DNA of 44,807 nucleotides from assembly GCA_013203145.1 (NCBI GenBank), contig JABMOV010000155.1, positions 1-44,807 of the forward strand, read 5' to 3'. Positions 18,360-26,682 of this stretch are shown one piece after another. The stretch is from Fidelibacterota bacterium. GTDB taxonomy: Bacteria; Fidelibacterota; Marinisomatia; Marinisomatales; JABMOV01. The notes below the pieces were generated by a model. The model did not search any database. It had not been told where the DNA came from and saw nothing but the letters and a program-made list of their open reading frames with translations. The position numbers and the translations under genes were made by a program. Positions within the stretch are counted from its first letter, which is position 1, and every line of letters begins with the position of its first letter.

Positions 18360-19976
18360 TCACCTTAAAAGTGTCATCTTTTTTGTCAGAGAACTCAGCT
18401 TTGTACTCAGAGTATAAAAATATATGCCACTCGGCACAAAAGTATTATGATCATTTTTTCCGTTCCAGATTAATTCATAATCACCAGCTTGAAATCCATT
18501 TCTTACTAACGTCCGAATATGATTTCCTTTGATATCATATATGATGATGGTCACATCAGTGTGAAATGGAACTGAAAAGTGTAATGATGTAGACGGATTA
18601 AAAGGATTAGGATAGTTTTGATCAAGTAAAAATGTTCCCGGAAGTGTTGATATATCAGTCGTTGACATTGTCGATGTTGTAAAATTCAGGTTAAACTCTC
18701 CTCCACCTACACCATCATTATCTCCATCGAGAACCGTACCGTATTCATCCAAAGCTCCATCTGAGATAGTAACTGTATAGGAGGTTCCGGTCTCAAGAGC
18801 CGAAGGATAGATTCGGAATTGGTGATAATTGTCTAACCAAATAGAATTAGCTGTAATTGCAGGTGATATATTCAAAGATGAATCCACACTTAAAGTATTC
18901 ATAGATCGTGAAAAATCAATAAATATCGGATGAGTGTAATTATGTGATAATTCACCATTCTCAGGATATGTACTAACAATTTGTGTAGGTAATACGGATA
19001 TTAATTCAATATTGTGGAACGTAAAGAAATCATCAATGATTGTTACAAAACTTGTATCATTCCTGTAACCTTCTTTACTGGTAATAATTTGAAAAGTTGA
19101 ATCTGGTAGATTTTCAAACCAATAAAATCCATTTCTTAACTCTTCTGGATTACTCGGATAGTTATGGAATAACGATTCATAAGAGTCGGTAGTATATAGT
19201 GACTGATTTATTTTAACGGTAGCACCGTTTAACTTTAATCCAGTTTCACCATCAGTAACAATCCCAGTACAAATCCCTGCAAATGGGCGTTCAAGATTGT
19301 GGTATTCCAATATGGACCAATAAAAGGTATACGCCAATAATCGTTTATATTCCTCATTCATATGTAACTGATTTTGAGCAGGATTTGAATGATGACCTTC
19401 TTCACTTAATTCTGATGGCATAATAGTCTCACTATTAACATGTAACCAGGGTCCGACCGACGATTCTGAGCAAGGTGTATCAGCCCACCAATAAAAACTA
19501 CAATCCCCAATTGATCCAATTGTTGGTATTTGCATACCTTGTGTTAGGTTATCAATCATAATTGAACTCATTTCTTCCCCACCAACTGGTAAATCAGGTT
19601 CACCATCATACAATTCTCCCCACAGAAGAAGTGTATTATTTGTACTTGGGTTTGGTAAGGCATTACTATGTATAGAATGGTACCAAGATGTACTGAGAGA
19701 ATTTGCCATATCTGTTCGTTGGAGCAATGAAATCAAATCCTGATCATTTGTTCTGGACAAATACACTGCATCAATATCAGTATTGGTCAATAGTAAATCC
19801 TGTAAATGCAAGGCCACTCTCAAAACTTCCTCTGCCTCTGAGTATCCATTTGCTCCCATGTTCTGAGTTTGACTATGTCCAGGATCAATAAAAATATCCC
19901 AACCTGATAATCCCACAATTTGAGAGAAACTAATGTGAGAAATAAAGAATAGTAATAAGAAAAATATTCTTATCAT
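18360..19976 (-). CDS. Secreted N-acetylmuramoyl-L-alanine amidase (Amidase_3) with Big_5-like domain and sorting tail
   Basis: A 538-residue secreted zinc amidase that should cut the bond between MurNAc and L-Ala. The signal peptide is residues 1-18 (SFS then Q). The Amidase_3 domain at about 25-228 shows His34 (IDPGH), Glu49, His103 (SIHSN) and the catalytic Glu192 (in place of the VExGF motif: SEEGHHSN). A short carboxypeptidase-regulatory-like domain (about 234-325) is followed by a Big_5-like domain (about 330-430). The tail from about 450 contains NYPNPFNPST and ends in TLLR. The start overlaps the upstream propeller gene as ATGA. An anmK relic lies just past its stop. Confidence 0.87.
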   Translation of the reverse strand: MIRIFFLLLFFISHISFSQIVGLSGWDIFIDPGHSQTQNMGANGYSEAEEVLRVALHLQDLLLTNTDIDAVYLSRTNDQDLISLLQRTDMANSLSTSWYHSIHSNALPNPSTNNTLLLWGELYDGEPDLPVGGEEMSSIMIDNLTQGMQIPTIGSIGDCSFYWWADTPCSESSVGPWLHVNSETIMPSELSEEGHHSNPAQNQLHMNEEYKRLLAYTFYWSILEYHNLERPFAGICTGIVTDGETGLKLNGATVKINQSLYTTDSYESLFHNYPSNPEELRNGFYWFENLPDSTFQIITSKEGYRNDTSFVTIIDDFFTFHNIELISVLPTQIVSTYPENGELSHNYTHPIFIDFSRSMNTLSVDSSLNISPAITANSIWLDNYHQFRIYPSALETGTSYTVTISDGALDEYGTVLDGDNDGVGGGEFNLNFTTSTMSTTDISTLPGTFLLDQNYPNPFNPSTSLHFSVPFHTDVTIIIYDIKGNHIRTLVRNGFQAGDYELIWNGKNDHNTFVPSGIYFYTLSTKLSSLTKKMTLLR

Positions 19977-20893
19977 TCGATTTTTAAGATGTAGATGGGG
20001 CCAAACCCATCTGTATCAAAAACAATTGATTTACCATCAGGATGCCAATTGGGCCTAAGAGCTAAATCACTAAAATCCTCGGTAAGATTTTGAATATGTT
20101 TGCCTTGAATGTCTGCCATATAAATGTCAGAACTAATTAATTGATGTCCATCATCAATTGTTATCATATAAACTATATTTTTATTATCAGGGGAAAATTG
20201 TGGTCTATTACCTGAATTCAAGCTCAATATATTTTTGAGAATAATATCAAAAATGAATAAATCTCCTCCATATTCTTCAAAAGCCAAAAACTGTTCATTC
20301 GGTGAAACAACCAAATTCAATAGTTCTTTTTCTGAAGTGTAAACTGTTGATGTAGAATTGTCCAACAAATTCATTTTTTCGATAATGTTTTTGTTTACAG
20401 TATAAATATATTCTTCTGTTCGCTGGTCATTCCTTAAATCAACAATTGTCAAATCACCGAATCCATCATTGTGTATAACCTCATTCTTGCTTGAGAAAGA
20501 TAATCTACCAGGGATTTTTATTTTCTTCAGTAGTATTTTTGTTGATTGATCCTTAAGGTCATAAAGATTTAATATATGATTTCGTGATTCTACTTCTTGA
20601 AACTTATAGGCAACTTGAGTACTATTGTAATTCCATGTATATCCAAAACCAGAACCAGGTTTTTCAGAAATGATTCCAATTTCTTCAGTATTAATATTAA
20701 AAATTGATACAGTATTATATCCAACTCTACTTAGTAAAATATGGTTTCCGTCAGGAGAATAAACTGGGGCTATATAGCCCTTATCTAGAGATGAAATAGG
20801 TTTGGGCAACTCACCTGCTAGAACGTCAGGTGTGTGTGTAAATAAAAGAGATACCATAAAGAAAAAATAATATCGGTAATGTTTTGTGCTCAT
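19973..20893 (-). CDS. Secreted PD40/TolB-like beta-propeller protein
   Basis: A 306-residue protein with a signal peptide ending near residue 26 (DVLA). At least three PD40-type blades are visible: APVYSPDGNHILLSR near 42-56, RPQFSPDNKNIVYM near 232-245 and RPNWHPDGKSIVFDTDG near 281-297. This is the TolB/WD40-like propeller pattern. There is no protease or hydrolase motif. It overlaps the Amidase_3 gene by four bases and follows the PGRP amidase by 24, so it probably serves the same secreted system, perhaps by binding substrate or partner proteins (inference). Confidence 0.82.
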   Translation of the reverse strand: MSTKHYRYYFFFMVSLLFTHTPDVLAGELPKPISSLDKGYIAPVYSPDGNHILLSRVGYNTVSIFNINTEEIGIISEKPGSGFGYTWNYNSTQVAYKFQEVESRNHILNLYDLKDQSTKILLKKIKIPGRLSFSSKNEVIHNDGFGDLTIVDLRNDQRTEEYIYTVNKNIIEKMNLLDNSTSTVYTSEKELLNLVVSPNEQFLAFEEYGGDLFIFDIILKNILSLNSGNRPQFSPDNKNIVYMITIDDGHQLISSDIYMADIQGKHIQNLTEDFSDLALRPNWHPDGKSIVFDTDGFGPIYILKIE

Positions 20894-20917
20894 AGATTCC
20901 AGGATAATAATTTATTT

Positions 20918-22237
20918 TTATTTAATTAGTAGCATTTTTAGTGAATGAGAATATTTATCAAAATATTCATTTTGTTCACCATTAATTCTAACCAAATAGA
21001 CGCCAGATGGAGATTGGTTACCATGATTATCTAATCCATTCCATTTAATAATGTGATTGCCTTTTGAAATAAACTCATCTCGAAGATCAATAATATGTCT
21101 ACCTACAATATTATAAACTGCAATATGAAATGAAGACTCATAAGGGATATTAAGGATGAATGATGCCGTTGAATTAAATGGATTCGGGTAGGAACTAGAA
21201 GTTGAATATTTTAGTGGCAGTCCGTCAAGGTTTACATAAAAATCAATATCCATACGCATTTCTAATATTTCAATCCAGATTGTATTTCCGGGACAGGAAG
21301 TTGTCCCAAAATAGTCACGGTGGCCTTTCAATACATAGGGATCGATATCGTACGTTTGACTTAACCAGGCATACAGTATTTTTGCAGAATCACGACTTTC
21401 TCTAGTATACATATCATTACACATATAATTAGGTGGATGATAACATCCTAAAATACATACACCTATATTACCATAATTTGCGCCACCTACATGTGAACCC
21501 AGTACTGTTTCAGGTCTTCCTTGAAAAATATTACCTGCTCGGTCAATTAAAAAATGATAACCGATATCTGACCAACCACGAATATTCTGATGAAACTGTT
21601 GAATATCATACACAGCCAATATTCCAGTCTCAAGATCATCGGCCCTCCATCCCGCAGCGTGATGAATCGTTAATTGATCAAATCTATTCATCTCACTAAA
21701 ACCATAGGTTGGTGGTTCGGCACCCCATTCTGCTCGACTAATGATTCTTGGTTTAGGTATTAACGCTGTTTTCGTTGATTTTGCAATTCCGTAAGAAGAG
21801 TCATTTTCAATATACTCAATGAATAAACCAATTTGTACATATTCAATGCTAAGACTGTTTGAGAATATTGCAGCTGAGAAAGATGTTGCAACAAATGTAC
21901 TGTCCCAGTGGATACCTGCTATATATTGAGTGGATTGAAATACCTTGTGTAATTTTCCAGAAATCCATTTCGATGAAAAACCTGCACCATTGAACCTAAA
22001 CTGCACTGAGTCGATTGAATCGATGGATATAAACGAAACAGATGCACCAATGTTTTGATTATTGGTGGGGAAATTAACAGAATTAATCGTGATTGCATTT
22101 TTTTCCTGAATAATTTGTCTAGAAATACGATGGAGATCAACATGTGATGCTATGTCATTTAATTGACCCACCAGAAATCCGTTGAGCCAGATTAATGTAA
22201 AAACAACATGGATGAAATATCCATATCGATAATTCAT
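20918..22237 (-). CDS. Secreted N-acetylmuramoyl-L-alanine amidase (Amidase_2/PGRP) with sorting tail
   Basis: A 439-residue secreted enzyme with a signal peptide near residues 1-24. After an N-terminal beta domain, the PGRP/Amidase_2 domain at about 165-335 begins with ISRAEWGA and holds the zinc ligands His192 (TIHH), His306 (KGHRD) and Cys315 (TSCPG), plus Tyr227 (GYHFLI), which matches Tyr46 of T7 lysozyme. All residues needed for amidase activity are therefore present. The tail from about 349 has SYPNPFNST and ends in LLIK, so type IX export is likely. It follows the PorV-like gene by 8 bases and starts the hydrolase half of the operon. Confidence 0.93.
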   Translation of the reverse strand: MNYRYGYFIHVVFTLIWLNGFLVGQLNDIASHVDLHRISRQIIQEKNAITINSVNFPTNNQNIGASVSFISIDSIDSVQFRFNGAGFSSKWISGKLHKVFQSTQYIAGIHWDSTFVATSFSAAIFSNSLSIEYVQIGLFIEYIENDSSYGIAKSTKTALIPKPRIISRAEWGAEPPTYGFSEMNRFDQLTIHHAAGWRADDLETGILAVYDIQQFHQNIRGWSDIGYHFLIDRAGNIFQGRPETVLGSHVGGANYGNIGVCILGCYHPPNYMCNDMYTRESRDSAKILYAWLSQTYDIDPYVLKGHRDYFGTTSCPGNTIWIEILEMRMDIDFYVNLDGLPLKYSTSSSYPNPFNSTASFILNIPYESSFHIAVYNIVGRHIIDLRDEFISKGNHIIKWNGLDNHGNQSPSGVYLVRINGEQNEYFDKYSHSLKMLLIK

Positions 22238-22245
22238 ACTGTCAC

Positions 22246-23292
22246 CTAGAATTTAAAACCGAAAGATAATCTCTGTACTTCGCCCAATCTGTTAAAGTTC
22301 GTAAAGGAGTAATCAATCTTCAAAATTGAGGAGGACTGCCAAATTCTATAATTTAAACCTAATCCTACAGAATAGTTTTCCTCCGCTTCTTCTCTAAACA
22401 GATTTGCATACCCACCACGAATAAAGAACATTTCATTTATGGCATATTCCACACCCGAATTAACAGCTTCCGTATTGTCATTTGGATGAATTGCATCTAT
22501 ACCAAATGTAAATCGCTGTTTCTCCGTATCAATCAATTCGCCCGAAATTCCAATTCTAAAATTAAGAGGTAATGGGTAGGAGTCAGTTTCATATAATGCA
22601 TTAATTAAAGACACATTTCCAATATTGTCTGGGTCAGGATCAACACTAATTTTCAGATCACGACCATCCATGGACATATCGTTGCCATAATTAGAGATAC
22701 ATGCACCAAGTCGTAAATCATAGATGGGCATAATAAACAATGCCCCCACATCCACTGCCCATGAGGTTGCTTTTGAATGCCAAATTCTTTCACTAATATA
22801 TTTGATACTTCCACCAAGGGAAAATCGATCTGTCAGACTTCGTGCTAAAGAAATATTTACTGCTAATCCTTGAGCGTTAAAGAGTTCGCCTGTACCTTCC
22901 GGTTTCTCAACAGTTCTAACTAAATCGTCCGGGACTGAAAGATTGGTTATAGCTAATCCTAATACACCAAAGGGACGGGCATTGATTGCCAAGCCTAAAT
23001 AAGTATAACGCATATCAACCAGCCAATCATGAGAAACAAAATCTACTTCAATTCCATGTACAGAGGCCATTCCACTTGGATTCCAAAACATTGAATTTGG
23101 TCCACCATTCATGGCCACAAATGCATTTCCCATTGCCGCCCCGCGAGGATCAGCACTTATTTTCAAAAATTGAGCGATTGACGTTCCCGTTTTTGTAATC
23201 GTTTGTGTATTATCAATTTGCGCGGATAATATAACCGGGAGGCACAATAAAGTCAGAATAATTTGTTTCATTTTCATAATCTTTTTACCCAT
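22246..23292 (-). CDS. PorV/PorQ-type outer-membrane beta-barrel protein (UPF0164-like), second copy
   Basis: A 348-residue protein with a signal peptide to about residue 24 (ILSA). The mature start has FLKISADPRGAAMGNAFVA and NPSGMA, strong marks of the PorV/UPF0164 family, and the last residue is Phe (LSFGFKF). The ATG overlaps the previous stop as TAATG, so it is coupled to the large secreted protein upstream. It is a paralogue of the barrel at 12190-13155 and has the same neighbours. A shuttle or attachment role for type IX substrates is inferred from PorV. Confidence 0.85.
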   Translation of the reverse strand: MGKKIMKMKQIILTLLCLPVILSAQIDNTQTITKTGTSIAQFLKISADPRGAAMGNAFVAMNGGPNSMFWNPSGMASVHGIEVDFVSHDWLVDMRYTYLGLAINARPFGVLGLAITNLSVPDDLVRTVEKPEGTGELFNAQGLAVNISLARSLTDRFSLGGSIKYISERIWHSKATSWAVDVGALFIMPIYDLRLGACISNYGNDMSMDGRDLKISVDPDPDNIGNVSLINALYETDSYPLPLNFRIGISGELIDTEKQRFTFGIDAIHPNDNTEAVNSGVEYAINEMFFIRGGYANLFREEAEENYSVGLGLNYRIWQSSSILKIDYSFTNFNRLGEVQRLSFGFKF

Positions 23293-26200
23293 TATTTTAT
23301 AACCGCAAAACGACCAACTTTTTCACCAAGTTTACCAGCATCCACATGGAATAAGTAAATACCAAAGGCTATTGGGAAATTATCTTTAGTAGTAAGATCC
23401 CAAAACTCTTTTCCGTCATCAATGGTTGTTTGATGGTTCAACGTACGTACTAATTCACCATTTATTGTATATATCCTAATTGTACATTCTGCCGGTAAGT
23501 GATCAAAATAGATTCTACGTGCACCGCGATCTAGAGTGTTTTGTAGGTCAATTGGTTCAAGGACATTTGTGACAACATAGGGATTAGGAATCACAACAAT
23601 TTTATCTAAATCAGCTTTTCCTTTACTATTATCAATAAAAGAGGCGGTAGTAACAAATTCATATACATCTGATTCTGTAAAAGGTCGATTAGTCCAAAAG
23701 AAAAATTTGTCACCTGGCAATGGTGGAATATTAGGCTCACCAACGGGTATAATGAACTTTATTTCCCACGTCAAATTAGATAACGTACCATCAGGCGCTA
23801 AAACTATACCATCTCCTGGTTCCCAAATTAGATTACTTGGAACTTTTTCTGTAATGGCAAATCTAATTTTTTGAGGTTCTTTACCCTTAGTAATTTCCCA
23901 AATCTCAAAGGGTACAGGAATTTGGAAATAAATACTTGTATCAACATTCTCACCAAAGTAGCGTATTTCAAAATCTCCAGGATATTTAGTGCCGTCCTGA
24001 CTATAAACACCAATACTATGTCGCCAATTTGTTGGACTCGTAATATTCCAATCAGTATCAATTTGATTTACATCCAATTCAACATTCTTGGCGTAGATTT
24101 TAATGCCATCAAAAACTGGATTTGATTCTTCCATATCCAATAACTTGCTTTGAAAAATTGGGTAATGTGTATATGAAACATTATAAGATTCACCATCCGA
24201 TAAGCCACTACCAACAATGGCTTGTACTTTCCCATTTTCATAGTCTAAAATATAATCCACGCTATCAGTATAGGTGATAGTTCCATTTAATGATTTCAAC
24301 ATAAACGAAGATGAATTAATGTGTTTTTTACTTAGGCTTGCAAAATTTTCTCCAATAATCTTAATAGATTCAACCACAGGTAAAAGATCTTCAACAGAAT
24401 ATCGTGTAGGATTTTCTTCAAACGTAACATGAAATGTGTCAGCATCATCAACTGCCATTGGATTAATAACCTCCAAAGAAATTGATGCTGTTGAGGCTCC
24501 GTCTATATGTAGTAAAATACTATCAACAGACCCACTGGTATACCCTGCAGATGGCGATCGTGGGATGACTTGAACTGTATTTATATCTAAGAATACTTCA
24601 TTATTCTCAGGGTTTAATGTAATCAATTTCGAACACTCTGATGGAGCAATTTGCAGACTGTCATCTCCATGATCATAGGACGCTACAGCATAATAATATA
24701 CTTGTCCATTAAATACTAAGTTTTCATCTACATAACTATGTACTATTCCTGTATTATCTCCGAGGTCATAGTATACTCCACGATTAGCGTATGGAATATT
24801 ACTTAATCCATCATAGTCATTATCTAACAGGTCAAACCTCGCTGATCCACCCGACGCATTTTTTAGTGGTTCAAATAAAAATTTTGTCCCATATGAGTCT
24901 GTTATCGTTTGTTGATCCAGGAAATTTGGATCGGTGCTTCGATAAATAACATATCCTTCAAAATCTTTTTTTTCTGATATTGGATCAATTGATGATTCAG
25001 CAATATCATCCCAATAAAGCGTGACCTTTCTGTCTCCGGGTACTGCAGTTACACGGGGTTTCTCCGGAGGTTTTGCAAATTGATAATTTTTTTCGTATAT
25101 ATCCTGAGCGGTGATCGCATTTAAGGTTAAATCATCCCGATCCTGTCCAACAATTAATGCAATCGAAAATCGCCTAGCCTCTCCGGCTGGTAAGTTAATT
25201 GGACCGGAATTATATATAAAAATATAATCTCCAGGGTTTTCTGCATTTGCCGAATCAAAATTTCCTGCCTGCAGATAGTTATTCCAAATATGATGGTCGT
25301 ATGCTGGCGCATTATTGCCACCAAATGGTGGTGATGCAAATCCTGTTAAACCCACCATATCCGATTCGTCAAGGTCAGTCCATTCAAAATTTGGTTCTCC
25401 TGGTTCTCTAATATCAAATGGGTCTCCAGCCGTTGGTAAAAGGTCTCCTTCACCGCGATCACCAGTATTTGGAAGCCCATCCACACCTAAGTCATGTTTT
25501 TCAGAATCCCAATCCTCATCATCGTCTATACCATTAGTTTGAGATTCATCAGTCATACCATCATCGTCATTATCTAAACCATCATATGGTTGACCGGGAC
25601 TTTCTAAAAACTTATATCCAAAGTATCCTGGAGTTTTTCCTACTTTATCACTTTGTCCGTCTGAATCCCAGCAATAGACCATATTAATATCACGGTCAAA
25701 AAATGATAGATCGTCCTGCCAATTATTCCATCCGCCTACGTGCGGGTCTCCCCACATCCCAAAAACGACTTCATTTAAATCTTTTGGACTTTTATTCGTA
25801 ACCTTATAAATAAGAAATATGATATCTTCGGCTAACGGATTTGACCACTGGTAGTATCGACATTCAATTTCTAATCCAAGTCCTCTTCTGCTAGAGTCAT
25901 CAGGAAAAGGGTAATATTCAAACTCAGCATTTCGGCGATCATCAACTGTGAAGAATGATTCCATGTCTGAATTAGAGGCTCCCTGCCTTAGAGCACCTGG
26001 CCACTCATAATCTTTTGTATTAGAATTATACCACCCGATTGGCCAACTGTCCGGTCTACCATCACCATCTCTGTCAATATCATTAGATGTAGGTATATAA
26101 TCAACATATGGATCAGCGTAAGGTACTCCCTGGTCGTTATAAGCCAGCGGTTCCCAGCCAAAATACTGACTTCCATCTGGTGATGTTTCACCATCAAGAG

Positions 26201-26663
26201 ATACAAGTCCATCACTTATTGCACGGACATACCAGGTTGTGTCTGTTCCACTAACTCGATAGTAAGCATCTAGATGGCTATTCGGGGCTACCTCTACTTC
26301 TGCGCAGATTAGGGGTCCAAATTCATACCCATAACCCAATCCTTCCCATACAATATCAGTTGTATGATTATTAGGTGAGGATATTGAACCAAAATTCCAT
26401 ATTTGGGTTGTGATTTTGTTCCCATTAAGAATCGCAAATTGTCGTCTTAATACTTGGTCATCAGCGTCTAATAATCGTTGGGATTCACGTAATTCGTTTC
26501 GCCACTCATAATAGTCATTTATCTTGGTAAGCGACCACGTTTTATCGGGGCCAAGAATGAATTGTTGTTTTTTCTTTGCAGATAATCCAAACCACTGACC
26601 ATTAAGAATGGATAGTCCGAATAATACAATGATAAGGCTAGTAAGTATTTTTGTGTGTTTCAT
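23292..26663 (-). CDS. Very large secreted protein with NPY-type sorting tail, TonB-receptor partner (family unnamed)
   Basis: About 1123 residues with a signal peptide MKHTKILTSLIIVLFGLSIL. No catalytic motif was found. There are Asp-rich stretches (DRDGDGRPDSW, DGLDNDDDGMTDE) that may bind calcium, a fibronectin III-like domain starting at PPEKPRVTAVPGDRKVTLYW, and a C-terminal VVIPNPY with the end RFAVIK, typical of type IX substrates. I place the start at ATG 26663 because GGAGA lies five bases before it; upstream in-frame ATG/GTG codons at 26675 and 26678 are less suited. It sits between a TonB receptor and a PorV-like barrel, just like its shorter relative at 13168-15195. Confidence 0.8.
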   Translation of the reverse strand: MKHTKILTSLIIVLFGLSILNGQWFGLSAKKKQQFILGPDKTWSLTKINDYYEWRNELRESQRLLDADDQVLRRQFAILNGNKITTQIWNFGSISSPNNHTTDIVWEGLGYGYEFGPLICAEVEVAPNSHLDAYYRVSGTDTTWYVRAISDGLVSLDGETSPDGSQYFGWEPLAYNDQGVPYADPYVDYIPTSNDIDRDGDGRPDSWPIGWYNSNTKDYEWPGALRQGASNSDMESFFTVDDRRNAEFEYYPFPDDSSRRGLGLEIECRYYQWSNPLAEDIIFLIYKVTNKSPKDLNEVVFGMWGDPHVGGWNNWQDDLSFFDRDINMVYCWDSDGQSDKVGKTPGYFGYKFLESPGQPYDGLDNDDDGMTDESQTNGIDDDEDWDSEKHDLGVDGLPNTGDRGEGDLLPTAGDPFDIREPGEPNFEWTDLDESDMVGLTGFASPPFGGNNAPAYDHHIWNNYLQAGNFDSANAENPGDYIFIYNSGPINLPAGEARRFSIALIVGQDRDDLTLNAITAQDIYEKNYQFAKPPEKPRVTAVPGDRKVTLYWDDIAESSIDPISEKKDFEGYVIYRSTDPNFLDQQTITDSYGTKFLFEPLKNASGGSARFDLLDNDYDGLSNIPYANRGVYYDLGDNTGIVHSYVDENLVFNGQVYYYAVASYDHGDDSLQIAPSECSKLITLNPENNEVFLDINTVQVIPRSPSAGYTSGSVDSILLHIDGASTASISLEVINPMAVDDADTFHVTFEENPTRYSVEDLLPVVESIKIIGENFASLSKKHINSSSFMLKSLNGTITYTDSVDYILDYENGKVQAIVGSGLSDGESYNVSYTHYPIFQSKLLDMEESNPVFDGIKIYAKNVELDVNQIDTDWNITSPTNWRHSIGVYSQDGTKYPGDFEIRYFGENVDTSIYFQIPVPFEIWEITKGKEPQKIRFAITEKVPSNLIWEPGDGIVLAPDGTLSNLTWEIKFIIPVGEPNIPPLPGDKFFFWTNRPFTESDVYEFVTTASFIDNSKGKADLDKIVVIPNPYVVTNVLEPIDLQNTLDRGARRIYFDHLPAECTIRIYTINGELVRTLNHQTTIDDGKEFWDLTTKDNFPIAFGIYLFHVDAGKLGEKVGRFAVIK

Positions 26664-26668
26664 CAATT

Positions 26669-26673
26669 TCTCC
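26669..26673 (-). promoter_or_regulatory. Shine-Dalgarno site deciding the start of the large secreted protein
   Basis: GGAGA on the minus strand stands five bases before ATG 26663, which begins a normal signal peptide. Confidence 0.65.
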
Positions 26674-26682
26674 ATCACGCAC

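Noticed and set aside
18335..18532. Short plus-strand ORF over the end of the Amidase_3 gene
   Set aside because: It mostly overlaps the type IX tail coding region on the minus strand and shows no family resemblance; the upstream part is the anmK relic.
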